NCBI GenBank assembly: GCA_029378245.1
Contig: JARKIF010000129.1
Coordinates: 31,871-95,870 of the forward strand
Length of the DNA stretch: 64,000 bases
Origin: Roridomyces roridus
Lineage: Eukaryota > Basidiomycota > Agaricomycetes > Agaricales > Mycenaceae
Reading direction: 5' to 3'
The stretch's first letter is position 1. Every line of letters begins with the position of its first letter. Position numbers and translations under genes: made by a program. Positions 29,212 through 39,456 of the stretch are shown here, one piece after another. Below the pieces are notes generated by a model. It had not been told where the DNA came from and searched no databases. It worked only from the letters and a program-made list of their open reading frames with translations.

Positions 29212-31689
29212 CTAAAAGTGCGCGACGTAGGCCATTTGAACTGAGGGGGAGGTTGTTTTCTTGTCGTCGCCACTGTGGACCTCGGAAGAACCTGGATTCG
29301 ACTCTAGTCCTGTCTCGACCTCGGAGGGGGTTGAATCTGGTTTGGTAGCCGCCTTTGCCGTTGTGCGTCTGAATGCCTTGGCTTTGACCCTCGTCATCAC
29401 CTCCTTGGCCACCTGCTCCGCCTTCTTCCTCTTCTCCTGCTTGGCAAGGACTTTGGTTACGAGGCCGATGGTTTCCAAAGTATTGTGTTGCAGTCGACCA
29501 AGAGCAGCAGCGTCTTTCTCTTTGCGAGGCGGTCGCGTTAGATTCAGCCGTTCCCGAATCTCGTGAAGCTGCTCCTTGCCCCAAGTACCCTCGGCTACGC
29601 CGCGCTGCCGTTCTCTCTCCTGCTCCCGCTTACGCAGTCGTTCTTCTTGGTCATGCTCGCGCTCCATTCGACGTGCCCATCCCTCCCTAGCAGCACTCAT
29701 CACTTCCAATTCACTGCCATCCACCTCGAGGGCCGCTGGTACCTCCCCACCAATTGCCTCGGGCCATGGGTCCGCGACAAACCGGATCTGGGTATCCGCA
29801 TAAGCCGGAATATGGACTGGCAGCAGCGTCCGCGCCCTCATCGCGTCTTCCGTGTCCGCAAAGCCAATAAGCGCGTGGAGCTCATACACCCAGTCGTCGT
29901 CAGAAAAGCGCCGCACGGGTTTTCCACGTAACCAAACGCCTTCGATAGCCCCAAACGCGCCAAAGTCCGAACGCAGCTGTGCCTCTGCCGCCAATTTGGC
30001 GTCCCGAACTGCTCGCTCCATCGCTTCGGTGCGAGTGTTCATTAAAACATCCTCCAATTCACGTTCACGTGCCAAAGCTTTGCGCAACGAGAGCGCATAT
30101 AACCGCACTGCTGGGTCCGTGTGTTCATCATCTTCCACATCCTCCAACGAGGAAGAGGTGGACGCGTAGGCACCAGTATTCGTGCGTGACGTGGGCGAGT
30201 CGACAGATAAGCCGGAACCTGGTAAACGCAAGGCCAGCCAGCGCCCAGCACCGGATTTGACCATTTGGTCGACCAAGTCTAGTGTGTAACGGTGGTGGCG
30301 AATGCGAGTGATTATGGCATGCACAATCTTGGGATGTTCGGAAGTGGCAGTCGACTCGGTGCTAAATTGGAGATCAGAATCATGCAAAAAAAAAGTGTGA
30401 AAGAGGTGTTCGCACTTTTCTGGGACCGACAGTTCCTCTGCATGCGGCTGCTGATCGCCGTCCATGTCCTCCGTCTCCGCATCCTCAACAGCCAACTGCT
30501 GAGACCCATCTGGGTCTTCCAACCGACTCCACATCAGCTTCAACGCACCCTCTCTTTCGAGAACTTCCTTTGAATGTTGTTCGACTTTTGCAGTTTCCTC
30601 CAGCGACTCTGCATGCTCCTCGCCCTCGCTCTGGACTTGAATGCGCCGCTTGAGGGCCGCTGGTGCATCAGCCTCGGCCTCAACGTCGGTCTGTTGTAGT
30701 ACAGCCTGGATCCTTTCATCGCTGCGCTTCTGCAAGGCAGTGACAAGTTGGTGAAGTCGCCTGAGCGGCCATGCCTCCGCTTCCGCGGTGGTTGGGAAGA
30801 TACCGATTTCAGGATGCGGTGACGACGGGACTTTGTGTAGTGTCAGAAGGAGGGGTTTAGCACGGAAGGCGCGAACCAGAGCGGGATCTGAGAAATGAAT
30901 GAACTGTGCAGACATAACATACATTAGATTAGAAAACGCCTCGAAATGGAGCTTGCTCACCGCGCCGAGTGTGAAATTGTAGTTCTCCCCATGGTCTCGA
31001 CGATCCTTGAGCGTTGTGCTCTGAACTACGAGCTGCAGTCCGAGAACCTCGGCTGGACGCGCACCAGACCGCAACGCGATACGCGACAGATCAGAGAGGG
31101 TCGTGAACGGGGGGAGATGCCACAGTCCGACGGAGCTCATCTTGGATTTGGGCTCCGGTTCGGGTTGCTTGGGCGATGGTACCGGCGTTGGTGCTGAGGG
31201 AGCAGGTTCAGCGCTTTGCACTTGCATTGTTTTTGGCTGAATCGGCAGTGGTGGTGCTGGTGGTGGAGGAGGAGGCGACTCCGGTTTGGGCTGCTTCGGC
31301 ATGGGAGCGCAAGTTACTTGAACCCTAAACTTGAGCAGCGGCGGGCCTTCCTCCTGCGCAAGCTTCGGCGTCACATCCCAGTCGTCCTCCTCCTCTCTGT
31401 CTGCAAGCGCGGAATTTTCGATCCTCTCGACCTTGGCGTCCATAGCCGCGCCCTTCTTCCCAAACGGATGTAGGCTTCCATGTGACTGCCGTGGCTTCAC
31501 ATCTTTGGGAAGCGCTTCTTGCTGTGGGGAGCGAGCGGCGATTTCATCCACAGGCAGCTGTGGGTTGTCTCCAGTTTCGGTCGACAAACGCCGCGACTTT
31601 TGGACTCTCGACGCGTCGGTTGGTATTAGATGTAGTCGGACACCTCGATGGGAGCGAACCACAGAGGGCCGAAGGAAGAGTGCCCACAT
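29212..31689 (-). CDS. Long, probably mitochondrial protein with RRM-like segments
   Basis: The ATG at 31689 was chosen because it gives a basic, acid-free leader (LFLRPSVVRSHRGVRLHL) with a likely cleavage site near SRRLSTE, typical of mitochondrial import. A stop-free 57-nt intron at 30960-30904 has good splice sites and a CTAAT branch region. Removing it gives 806 residues and joins FTLGA to FIHFSDPALVRAF, which reads like the end of an RRM fold (starting SSVGLWHLPPFTTLSDL). A second possible alpha/beta unit (FGAFGAIEGVWLRGKP) is near residue 580. A Lys/Arg/Glu-rich coiled coil follows. An RNA-binding role in mitochondria is inference. Confidence 0.65.
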   Translation of the reverse strand: MWALFLRPSVVRSHRGVRLHLIPTDASRVQKSRRLSTETGDNPQLPVDEIAARSPQQEALPKDVKPRQSHGSLHPFGKKGAAMDAKVERIENSALADREEEDDWDVTPKLAQEEGPPLLKFRVQVTCAPMPKQPKPESPPPPPPAPPLPIQPKTMQVQSAEPAPSAPTPVPSPKQPEPEPKSKMSSVGLWHLPPFTTLSDLSRIALRSGARPAEVLGLQLVVQSTTLKDRRDHGENYNFTLGAVSKLHFEAFSNLMYVMSAQFIHFSDPALVRAFRAKPLLLTLHKVPSSPHPEIGIFPTTAEAEAWPLRRLHQLVTALQKRSDERIQAVLQQTDVEAEADAPAALKRRIQVQSEGEEHAESLEETAKVEQHSKEVLEREGALKLMWSRLEDPDGSQQLAVEDAETEDMDGDQQPHAEELSVPEKCEHLFHTFFLHDSDLQFSTESTATSEHPKIVHAIITRIRHHRYTLDLVDQMVKSGAGRWLALRLPGSGLSVDSPTSRTNTGAYASTSSSLEDVEDDEHTDPAVRLYALSLRKALARERELEDVLMNTRTEAMERAVRDAKLAAEAQLRSDFGAFGAIEGVWLRGKPVRRFSDDDWVYELHALIGFADTEDAMRARTLLPVHIPAYADTQIRFVADPWPEAIGGEVPAALEVDGSELEVMSAAREGWARRMEREHDQEERLRKREQERERQRGVAEGTWGKEQLHEIRERLNLTRPPRKEKDAAALGRLQHNTLETIGLVTKVLAKQEKRKKAEQVAKEVMTRVKAKAFRRTTAKAATKPDSTPSEVETGLESNPGSSEVHSGDDKKTTSPSVQMAYVAHF

Positions 31690-32088
31690 GTCATTGGAAG
31701 AAAATTCGGAGAGTGACAGACAGATGTAAATAAAGATGATACAAGTACACCGAGCAAGAGGTAGCAGATCAAGTGATGCGCGACACAGGATTGATAGCTC
31801 CGGATGGGCTTGATGTAATATAAACATGGACACAATGTATCGAGACAGGTGAAAGAGGGCAGGGCAGTAATATAAAGTCAAGTGCACTAGTTTTACAATT
31901 CATCTTTGACCCATTGTCAAGCAGAAAAAGGGCGGACCAGCGGAGGGCAGCTGTCGGCAACAATCGGACCTAGCGGACTTCACGGAGCTAAGTCTTATTA
32001 TGGTAGGGGGGTATGTAAGCAAGAGATCAATCAGTGTCGAACATCAATTGATCTGCTACCTCTTGACACCGAGCGATAAATACTAAGG
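31690..32088. other. Intergenic, no gene seen
   Basis: Upstream region of the mitochondrial protein gene and 3' flank of the paraoxonase gene. No supported feature. Confidence 0.5.
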
Positions 32089-33391
32089 CTACAACTTGCA
32101 GACCGTGAGATGTGGTGCTGCGATACCGTGGAGGAACAGTAGCCCTCTTTCCGCGTCGTGCACAACAGAGGTCGTCCCAGAAGCGAGCGTGCCATCGTCT
32201 TCGAATCTCTTTTCCACGCGGTACCTCTCGCCATAAAACGCGTCGAGGCCCGTGTTTTGGACGATGGCGTGCGCGGAGGTCGGTGAGAGAATCGACGGGT
32301 TGGCAATGTGCTCAATAATACGCAGCGGGAAAGGGAAGGCTGTGCAGGATATTAGGTTAGTATGCTCGTCTCGAACCGAGGAAGACTAGCCTGCAGCCCA
32401 AACGGCACCATCCTTGTCAACGGAAAGGTTGTCCACCGGCCGATCTGGGGGTGGCATGAGGGAAATGCAATGGCTGAAAGTAACAAGACGCACCCATAGG
32501 AATCGTATGGGTCTTGCGCAACGTATTATCCGCCTGCCTTTCAAACACCCGAATGTCTCTAAACTTTGCATGCCCCACGAAGATCGTGTCATTGGACGGG
32601 GAGGCGCGCGCGATGCCGTTGGCCCCCTGCAGCCGAGGGTACGCGATCTTGCAACCCTCATCGACGTGACAGTACCCGACACTCCCCGCTTCGATTCCCA
32701 GCAAAGACAGAATTTCTCGGGGCCCGGTCTTCCACGTGTGGTCGTTGGTGAAGAAGAATGAGCGGCCGTCAGCAGCGCCGATGACGTCATTGGGCGTCCA
32801 GATAACACTGGGATCGTAAACCGTGCGGAGGTGGGTCAAGGTCTTGCTCCCGACACTTGTCTTGAAAATCTCGATGGTGGAATTCGCTTCAACATGAGCC
32901 GCGTCTGTCGGACGTCGGTGGTTGACAGCGTAAATGAACAGCTCAGAGGGATTGGAGGAGGAAGGAACGACGTCCATGCCGTGCGAGCCAAAGCCAGGGA
33001 ACGTCGGCTGGAGACGCACGACGGCACCCGTGCTGGGGTCGTATGTAGCGATGTAATCCTTGTTCTCGTGTCCCGACGCGTTGAGCTGCCCGACCGCAGG
33101 CACCCAAGCAACCCGGCTTTCCGGAGTCGAGCAGGCGAGATAGAGTACACCCGTTGGGGCATGTAGGACGAGCTCTGTTGGCAAAACAGGTTACATCGAG
33201 AGTGAGCGGAGAGCCTGAAGCAGCGCACTTTCACATGCAGTCAATGCTGGGACGGTCTTGCAGTCCGTCTTGCCCAAGGATTCGAGGACACGTCCGGAGC
33301 CGAGAACAAGCTGCATAGGCTGGACATAGAACCTGTACGCTGCGGCGACGAGGGCGACGAGGACAGCGAGGGATGTGAAAAGACGAGACAT
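32089..33391 (-). CDS. Paraoxonase/arylesterase-type beta-propeller hydrolase
   Basis: Four exons (33391-33229, 33174-32494, 32444-32391, 32339-32089) join to 382 residues. An N-terminal hydrophobic anchor (SLAVLVALVAAAYRFYV) is followed by the family's calcium-ligand motifs: ACEKLVLH (Glu), HGMDVV, TPNDVIGA (Asn), GANGIA (Asn) and DNLSVD (Asp/Asn). All are present, so the enzyme should be active on lactones or aryl esters at a membrane or in the secretory pathway. The third intron begins GC rather than GT, yet only that splice keeps frame and restores the family's last propeller blade. It is divergent from the F-box gene at 33631. Confidence 0.9.
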
Positions 33392-33582
33392 GGGAGACAG
33401 GGAGCTGTGAGCCCATGATTGCCGTGTCAAGCTAGGCAGGCACCTTGAGGTTTTGGACAAAGTGGGAAGACAAGTCCCTGTGATCACGCTTAGCGGCCGC
33501 CACCAAGCCACCACCACGGTCAACGGTTCACTCGACAATAGACTGGTCCTAGCTGATCGGAGAGGTCGGATACACTAGGAAG

Positions 33583-33599
33583 ACGCGTTGTTGACGCGT
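33583..33599. promoter_or_regulatory. Paired ACGCGT (MCB-like) sites
   Basis: Two ACGCGT sites start 11 bp apart (33583 and 33594), about 45 nt before the F-box ATG. ACGCGT is the core bound by MBF-type factors in fungi. The same spacing and flanks recur at 11684 and 11695. Confidence 0.4.
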
Positions 33600-33630
33600 C
33601 GCATTATTTCTGCGCGTTGTTCTTTCCACC

Positions 33631-35319
33631 ATGACTCTTCAATCTGGTCTGTTGTCCTTTTGCAAAGAACTTTGCAAAATCTGACACAGTTATACCCCAG
33701 CCGCCGCTGAAGGACCGGAAGCGCTCACTTGGGTCTTCGAGGCAGAACCACCCCTCGAACCAAGCGAAACTCCCCGCGAGATCTTGGCCTGTAATGAACC
33801 CACCCCAGAAATACACGTACCTTCTCTGCAAGCCTTTATTGCGCGTGGAATCTCACGTAGAACGCGCCTTGACTCCAAAATCGCCGTTCTCCAGGCCGCG
33901 CTCAAAAAAACGGTCGCTGAGCGTAATCTCCTGGCAGCTGAAATCCGGGAACATCAAGGCGCGCTTTCTCCTCTGCGAGGCCTTCCGATAGAGATCCTCG
34001 CCTCCATATTCGTCCTTCTTCCGTCGGAAAACCTCCTCGCGCCCGGCGCATCAGGTCCATGGTGCATTAGCGCCGTCTGCAGTCGTTGGCGTGCCATTGC
34101 TTTGTCGCTGCCCTCCTTGTGGACAGACGTAACGCTCAATTTCCGCGATGGGGTGGATGTAAAGGACATGGACATCAACGGGGTGCTTTTAAAGTTGGAG
34201 GTGCATCTCGAGCGCTCCGCTCAGCTACCACTCGCCCTCGATTACACTTGTTTCTCGGATGACGAACCTGGGGTCGTTCTTGATCAGGAATCCCTCACCC
34301 TCGGTCTTTTAGGCCAACACTGCCGTCGGTGGGGGAGCTTGAAGATGGTCGGCCCAGAAAAGTTATTTCTCGAGCTAGCTCTGAGAGTGAAAAATGCACT
34401 TCCTCTCTTGAGCACGTTGGATATCTACGTCTATCCGGTGGAGGAGGACGATGATCTCGATGAAGACGTCGATTTGTTGGGCCTCTTCAAGCTCTGCCCT
34501 CGTTTACAGGCAGCCACGGTGAACGCAGACCGTTATTGTGAATGTACGACGAAGGTTTCCCTACCATTCCACCAGCTGCTGCAGTACAGGGCCAGCAATC
34601 CGAGGAGCGTGCTCATTGAGCTGCTTGGATTGACCACAAACCTCGTGGATTGTGTCCTCCATGTTCAGAGTGACTTGCACCCGGCGCCCGAGCGCATCCA
34701 ACTGCCAAACCTCCTCCGCCTCTCCGTGTCTAGCGCCGAAATCCTCGATGATCTCGACACCCCGGTTATTCGCGAACTCTACTGCGACCATCATTCACCC
34801 ACCCTTTACTCATACCTGGAGCGACATCGGGAACTGCGGAAGGTGGTGGTCACAAGAGCCCCATCCGCGCCGGACATTCCCCGTCTGCTCAGCGCAGTGC
34901 AGGGTGTCACCGATCTTGCATTATGCCTGCCTGGAACTTACGCCTCGGACTTCCTCAGGGCTATGGCACACCGGAGCATAAATTCGATAGCGCCAGGGCC
35001 GCCGCCATCACTCACCTCGCTCTCAGTGTGTTTCGAAGCCCAGTTCCGTCCGTGGAACTTGAAGCCTTCACCAGGTCTTTCCCTGGACGAAGACTTGTTA
35101 ATGCGCACGATCGAATCCCATTCCCATTCAACGGGAGAACAAAACTCAGGCTCAGGGTGGCGTGCCGTGCGGTTGTATTTCAGGATTTTCAATTTCAAGC
35201 CTGCGACAGAGACGTTGGAGCGCATGCAAGTGCTTCGGGAGCAGGGCATGCAGATCGACATATCTCAGGCTTCATTTGGGTGGTCAGAAGTTCCACGGTA
35301 TTTCCAAACCTGCGGCTGA
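33631..35319 (+). CDS. F-box-like protein, type C, intact
   Basis: A 16-nt first exon (33631-33646) joins by a 54-nt intron to 33701-35319, giving 544 residues. The first exon is inferred because the long frame has an upstream stop and no ATG, and the join restores the leader seen in the sister gene (GPEALTWVFEAEPPLEP). A coiled helix (RLDSKIAVLQAALKKT) precedes a canonical mushroom F-box: LSPLRGLPIEILASIF, CSRWRAIALSLPSLWTDV. The remainder is irregular leucine-rich repeats. Such proteins are expected to link substrates to an SCF ubiquitin ligase; the substrate is unknown. Confidence 0.8.
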
Positions 35320-35950
35320 ACGGTACGTTTATTTAAAACTCATACTGGAATCGAGTCGTGCTACTTGGAGGAGGAAGGACATGGCGGGGTGCATTTATCT
35401 CTTTCGGCCGTAATTATGAGCATTTTGGATATCGAACGCTACAGAGATAGAGATGCAGAGTGGTGCCCGACGGCTATGTAGGCACCAGAGCGATGTGAAA
35501 TTTGAAGAAACTGGCGTTGTTTGCTGCACAGTTTCGTGGAGCCGTCCGCAAGAACAACACTGGGCGAGAGAATTAGCAGGAGTAGGAAGGGATACAGCAC
35601 GATACTCGCATGGGGATACAGCGAGGAGCGAGTGCAGACGAACGGGATGGGCGGGGTCCCCAAGAGAAGATGGTGATTAGAGACAAAGCTCTGATATCTG
35701 CAGAGTGTGGGGTAGAGAGTCCAGATGAAGTGAGAGACGCAGAGAATTGGGGAGAAATGCGAGTGTTCTGTGGTCTACCAGTGGCCGCCGGTTAGTATTC
35801 GACGGAAGGAAAAAGTGGCAAAAGAAACGACTCACCTGTTCTTTCTTGAAGCATTTTGAAGTGTCTTCGTTCTTGAGGTCTTCTGTCTTCAAGTCTTGTT
35901 TCTTGTCCTTGGGGTGTTCTTTCTTGAAGTCTTCATTTTTGAGGAACCGC
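35320..35950. other. Intergenic with a CTTGAAG/TCTTC-rich stretch
   Basis: No gene is seen. At about 35860-35945 the sequence is an irregular low-complexity run of TTCTTGAAG and TCTTC units next to the tRNA-like element. Confidence 0.5.
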
Positions 35951-36033
35951 GCTCCTTAGGGATTCGAACCCATAACCTCTCGTAATGAGGAGGGGGCCGA
36001 GTCGGGAGGAATGTCCAACTCGGCCAAGGAGCC
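35951..36033 (-). tRNA. tRNA-like sequence (class II size), probably decayed
   Basis: On the minus strand there is a perfect A box (TGGCCGAGTTGG, 36026-36015) and a perfect B box (GGTTCGAATCC, 35970-35960). The two ends, GCTCCTT and AAGGAGC, can pair over seven bases. The length of about 83 nt and the A box are like tRNA-Ser/Leu. However, the D stem and anticodon stem do not fold properly, and GGCCGAGT instead pairs with a downstream ACTCGGCC. I cannot assign an anticodon, so I call it a tRNA relic or tRNA-derived sequence. Confidence 0.4.
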
Positions 36034-36355
36034 ATGAATACATGCCGAGCAAGCCTGAGTGCACGTACGCTGCAGTGTGCTGCGTGACTCGCTCTAAGGG
36101 CATAGATCACTGTCCTCCGCGGTACACCAGAGGTGAACAGAGTCGGTCGGGGCTGGAATCTGGATACGGGAACGTCGAGGAGATGGTGCAGCGATGAGAG
36201 TCGGATCAAGATCCTCAAGGGGCACCGGACAGCGTGGGCCGGGAAGGATGACACGCGTCGTCAACGTTAAACTTTGGTGATACGATCACGTGTCCTCGTG
36301 ACACACTTTTTGACCTCGTCGTCAAGCTTGGGCTCCGCCAACGCCTTTGCCTCCG

Positions 36356-37955
36356 ATGGCCTCTGCAGCACTGCCAGCAGCTGGACCAGAAACTCTGGCC
36401 TGGGTCTTCGAGGCGGAAACTCCTCTCGAACCAAGTGACGTTCCCCGCGAAGTTCTGGACTACAACGAGCCTGCTGAACTAAATGCACCCTCCATTTACG
36501 ACTTTATCTCGCGTGGTATCTCGCATGGAACGCGCCTTGACTCCAAAATTGCCGCTCTCCGGGCAGCGCTCAAAGAAACCATTGCTGAGCGGGATCTTTT
36601 CGACGTCGAGATCATGAAACACCGAAGCGCACTCAGAGCGGCACTCTCTCCCCTGCGCCACCTTCCGACGGAGATCCTTTCGGCAATATTCGCGCTGGTT
36701 GGACCAGTGGAGAACCTGCTGGAATCTGGAACGTCGGGTCCATGGTGTGTCAGCGCCGTTTGCAGTCGTTGGCGCGCAATTGCGTTGTCGCTGCCCTCTT
36801 TGTGGACAGACGTATCGCTTGACTTCCGCGCCGATGATGTGGACATTGACCGCATCGATTTTGGCCGGAGACTTCCAAAGTTGGAGCTGCATCTCGAACG
36901 CTCTGGGCATTTGCCACTAGCCATCGAGTATTATTGTTACTCGGACGGTGATCCCTGTGTCTTTTCAAGCGGAGTCGGACGCTCTCCTTGTCCTCAGCCA
37001 ACACTGCAATCGATGGGAGAACCTCTACATGGTCGGCCCAGAACATTTATTCCTGGAGCTCACAGCGACAGTGAAACATAAACTTCCGCTCCTGAGCACG
37101 TTGGATATTCGCATCTATCCGAGGGAGCACGACGAGGACGACGTTTTCAGTCTCTTCGAGCTTTGCCCTCGTTTACGCTCGGCAATTGTGAATGCTTCCC
37201 GCGACGGACAGCCAATCAACGTTTCCCTACCGTTTCATCAACTTTTGCGATATACGGTCAGCGGCAGTAGGAGCGGCGCACTCCTTGCCAGTGGGTCAGC
37301 CATAAACCTCGTGGATTGCGTTTTGTACGTGCACAACGACGGTATTGACTGGACGCCCTGGACCCCGACCGACCGCGTTTCGCTCCCCAATCTCCTCCGC
37401 CTCTCCGTGTCCAGCACCGACATTCTCCATGATCTCGACACCCCAGTACTTCGTGAATTGTACTGTTTCCGGCATTCGGACGGTCTTTACCGGTATCTAG
37501 AACGACATCAGAACGTGCAGACGTTGGTCATCACCTCATTGCTCTACGCGCCGGACATTCCACGTCTACTTTACACAGCGAGGACGGTAACCGATCTTAC
37601 GGTCTGCGTCCCCATCACCTCTGCGCGAGAATTCCTCTCCGCTCTGGCGCCTCCAAACATCGGTTATCTGCCATCTCTCACATCTTTGGCGGTGTGTTTC
37701 CAAGCTGCACTGGTTGCGAGGAACCCCTCGTCGCGCTTCTTCGACGAGGAGTTGTTGATGGCTATGATCGAGTCCCATTCGGGGGACGACCAAAGCTGGC
37801 ACTCCATCCACCTGTTTCTCAGGCATTTCAATCTTTCCACAGAAACCAGCCTGCGGATAGCGGCGCTCAAGGGGCAGGGAATGAACATTGTGGTAGATCG
37901 CATTGTGTTGCCATTTGGCAAGGCCGTTGTTCCACGGTATTTCTTCCAAGTTTGA
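36356..37955 (+). pseudogene. F-box-like gene, type C, frameshifted
   Basis: It is a sister of the gene at 33631 across its full length, with its own ATG at 36356. The F-box region is intact (LSPLRHLPTEILSAIF, CSRWRAIALSLPSLWTDV). Comparison with the sister shows a 2-nt deletion in about 36950-36980, after YSDGDP. The frame then continues unbroken for over 320 codons to 37955. No GT-AG pair of plausible length can bypass the lesion. It may be a recent pseudogene, an allele or an assembly error. Confidence 0.75.
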
Positions 37956-38010
37956 ACGGGGAAAAGTTATTGAATAATGGTTACACTTGATTTATACATT
38001 CGTTCGGCCC

Positions 38011-39132
38011 TCAAACAATCTTGACCTGGTTGGAGGCAGACGCTTCCTCTGGGTCCCCGAAAAGCGCAATATCCCAAGACGGGCTGTACCTGTAGGGAAT
38101 GTTAAAGCGCACATGCCTCTCCTTGCCCAACGCCGAAATGCGGTCAAAATCCTCCTGCGACAGCTCAATCTGCTTAAAATTGAGCAGGATGCGCTCCTCA
38201 TGCACGGATTTGGAGATGACAATTTGCCCGCGGTGGGCGCCCCAGGCAATGAGGACCTGCGCGGGGGTGGCGCCGAGTTTGGCAGCGACCTCCACGACGA
38301 CGGGATGTTCCGTGAGCTTCTTCTCTCCGATCACTTGGACGTTATTCAGGCAATAGAAGAAAAGATAGAGCAGAAAGCGTACAGTTATTGCCCAGCGGAC
38401 TGTACGCAGTGATGTGGATGTTCTTCTCCTTGCAGTACGCGACGAGGTCTTCCTGGAGAAGGAGGGGGTGCCCCTCGATCTGGTTCATGACGGGAACGAC
38501 GCCGGTGGCCTTGATGATACCCTCTAGGTGCTCGACGGTGAAGTTGGCGACACCGATATTGCGAACCTTGGACTTGGGGAGTGCGATCATGGCTTTCCAA
38601 GTGTCGACGAGGGAGGTTTCGAGGTCGAGCGCGACCTCATTCTCCTTGGTGGGGTGGGGAGGGGAGGGGCCGTTTCCGGGAGGGAACACGACGGGCCAGT
38701 GCATAACTGATCCAAAATGAGACGAGGGTGGTGAATATGCTGGATAAGAAACGCACGGTAGAGATCGAGATAGTCGACACCGAGTTTCTTCAGCGTCTCA
38801 TCCAGCTCCTGTTCACAAACGGCAGGTTGGTGACCCGTGTTCCATAGTTTTGAGGTCAAGAAAAGCTCCTCGCGCTTGACTACAGACGGAATGACTTTTT
38901 TTAGAGCAGCGCCGACCTCGTCTTGGTTCTGCGTAATTGGTTTATTAAATGCCTCGAGGAATAGAGGGAAACTTACTTCGTAGATCATAGCAAGGTCGAG
39001 GTGGCGATAACCACCGCGGACGGCGATGTCGACCGCATGCTCAACCTCGTTGGGCTCGGACAACCATGTGCCGAGGCCGAATTGAGGGATTGTACTGCCG
39101 CTGGACAGAGTCACGATCTTTCCAAAGGACAT
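38011..39132 (-). CDS. Aldo-keto reductase
   Basis: Four exons (39132-38977, 38928-38757, 38706-38383, 38333-38011) join to 324 residues, the usual size. The catalytic tetrad is complete: Asp and Tyr in [12 protein letters not shown], Lys in [10 protein letters not shown] and His in LMHWPV. The cofactor end has [14 protein letters not shown], which fits NADPH binding. It reduces aldehydes or sugars with NADPH in the cytosol; the sequence resembles the fungal xylose/glycerol-type reductases, but the substrate is not determined. It is divergent from the F-box gene at 39457. Confidence 0.93.
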
Positions 39133-39456
39133 GGCTGGAAATGAAGAGGGAAATGTTTTGCCTGTGGATGTCTTCTCTTTATACCCAGCTATCGGGCCCC
39201 AGCCCCACAGGCCGAAGAGCTGACTTCATCGTTGGCGTCATTGTTCAGATCGGCAGGACACCGTGGAGACGTACCACTTCGAGTCACAGAATCGATGTGC
39301 GATAAGAAAAGCACGCGCCAGTGAGACGATGCAAGGAAAGTGTCACCAGGTGTCTGTTGAGGATGAATTTCCTTATGTGGCGAGCAGCGGTTGTTTCTTT
39401 TCCTTTGTTTGCGCGTTCGTGATTGTTTCACTATTGCCCAACCACACCACGCCCCA

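Noticed and set aside
35860..35945. CTTGAAG/TCTTC stretch as a CRISPR or satellite array
   Set aside because: The units are irregular with no constant repeat or spacer length, so it is simple low-complexity sequence.
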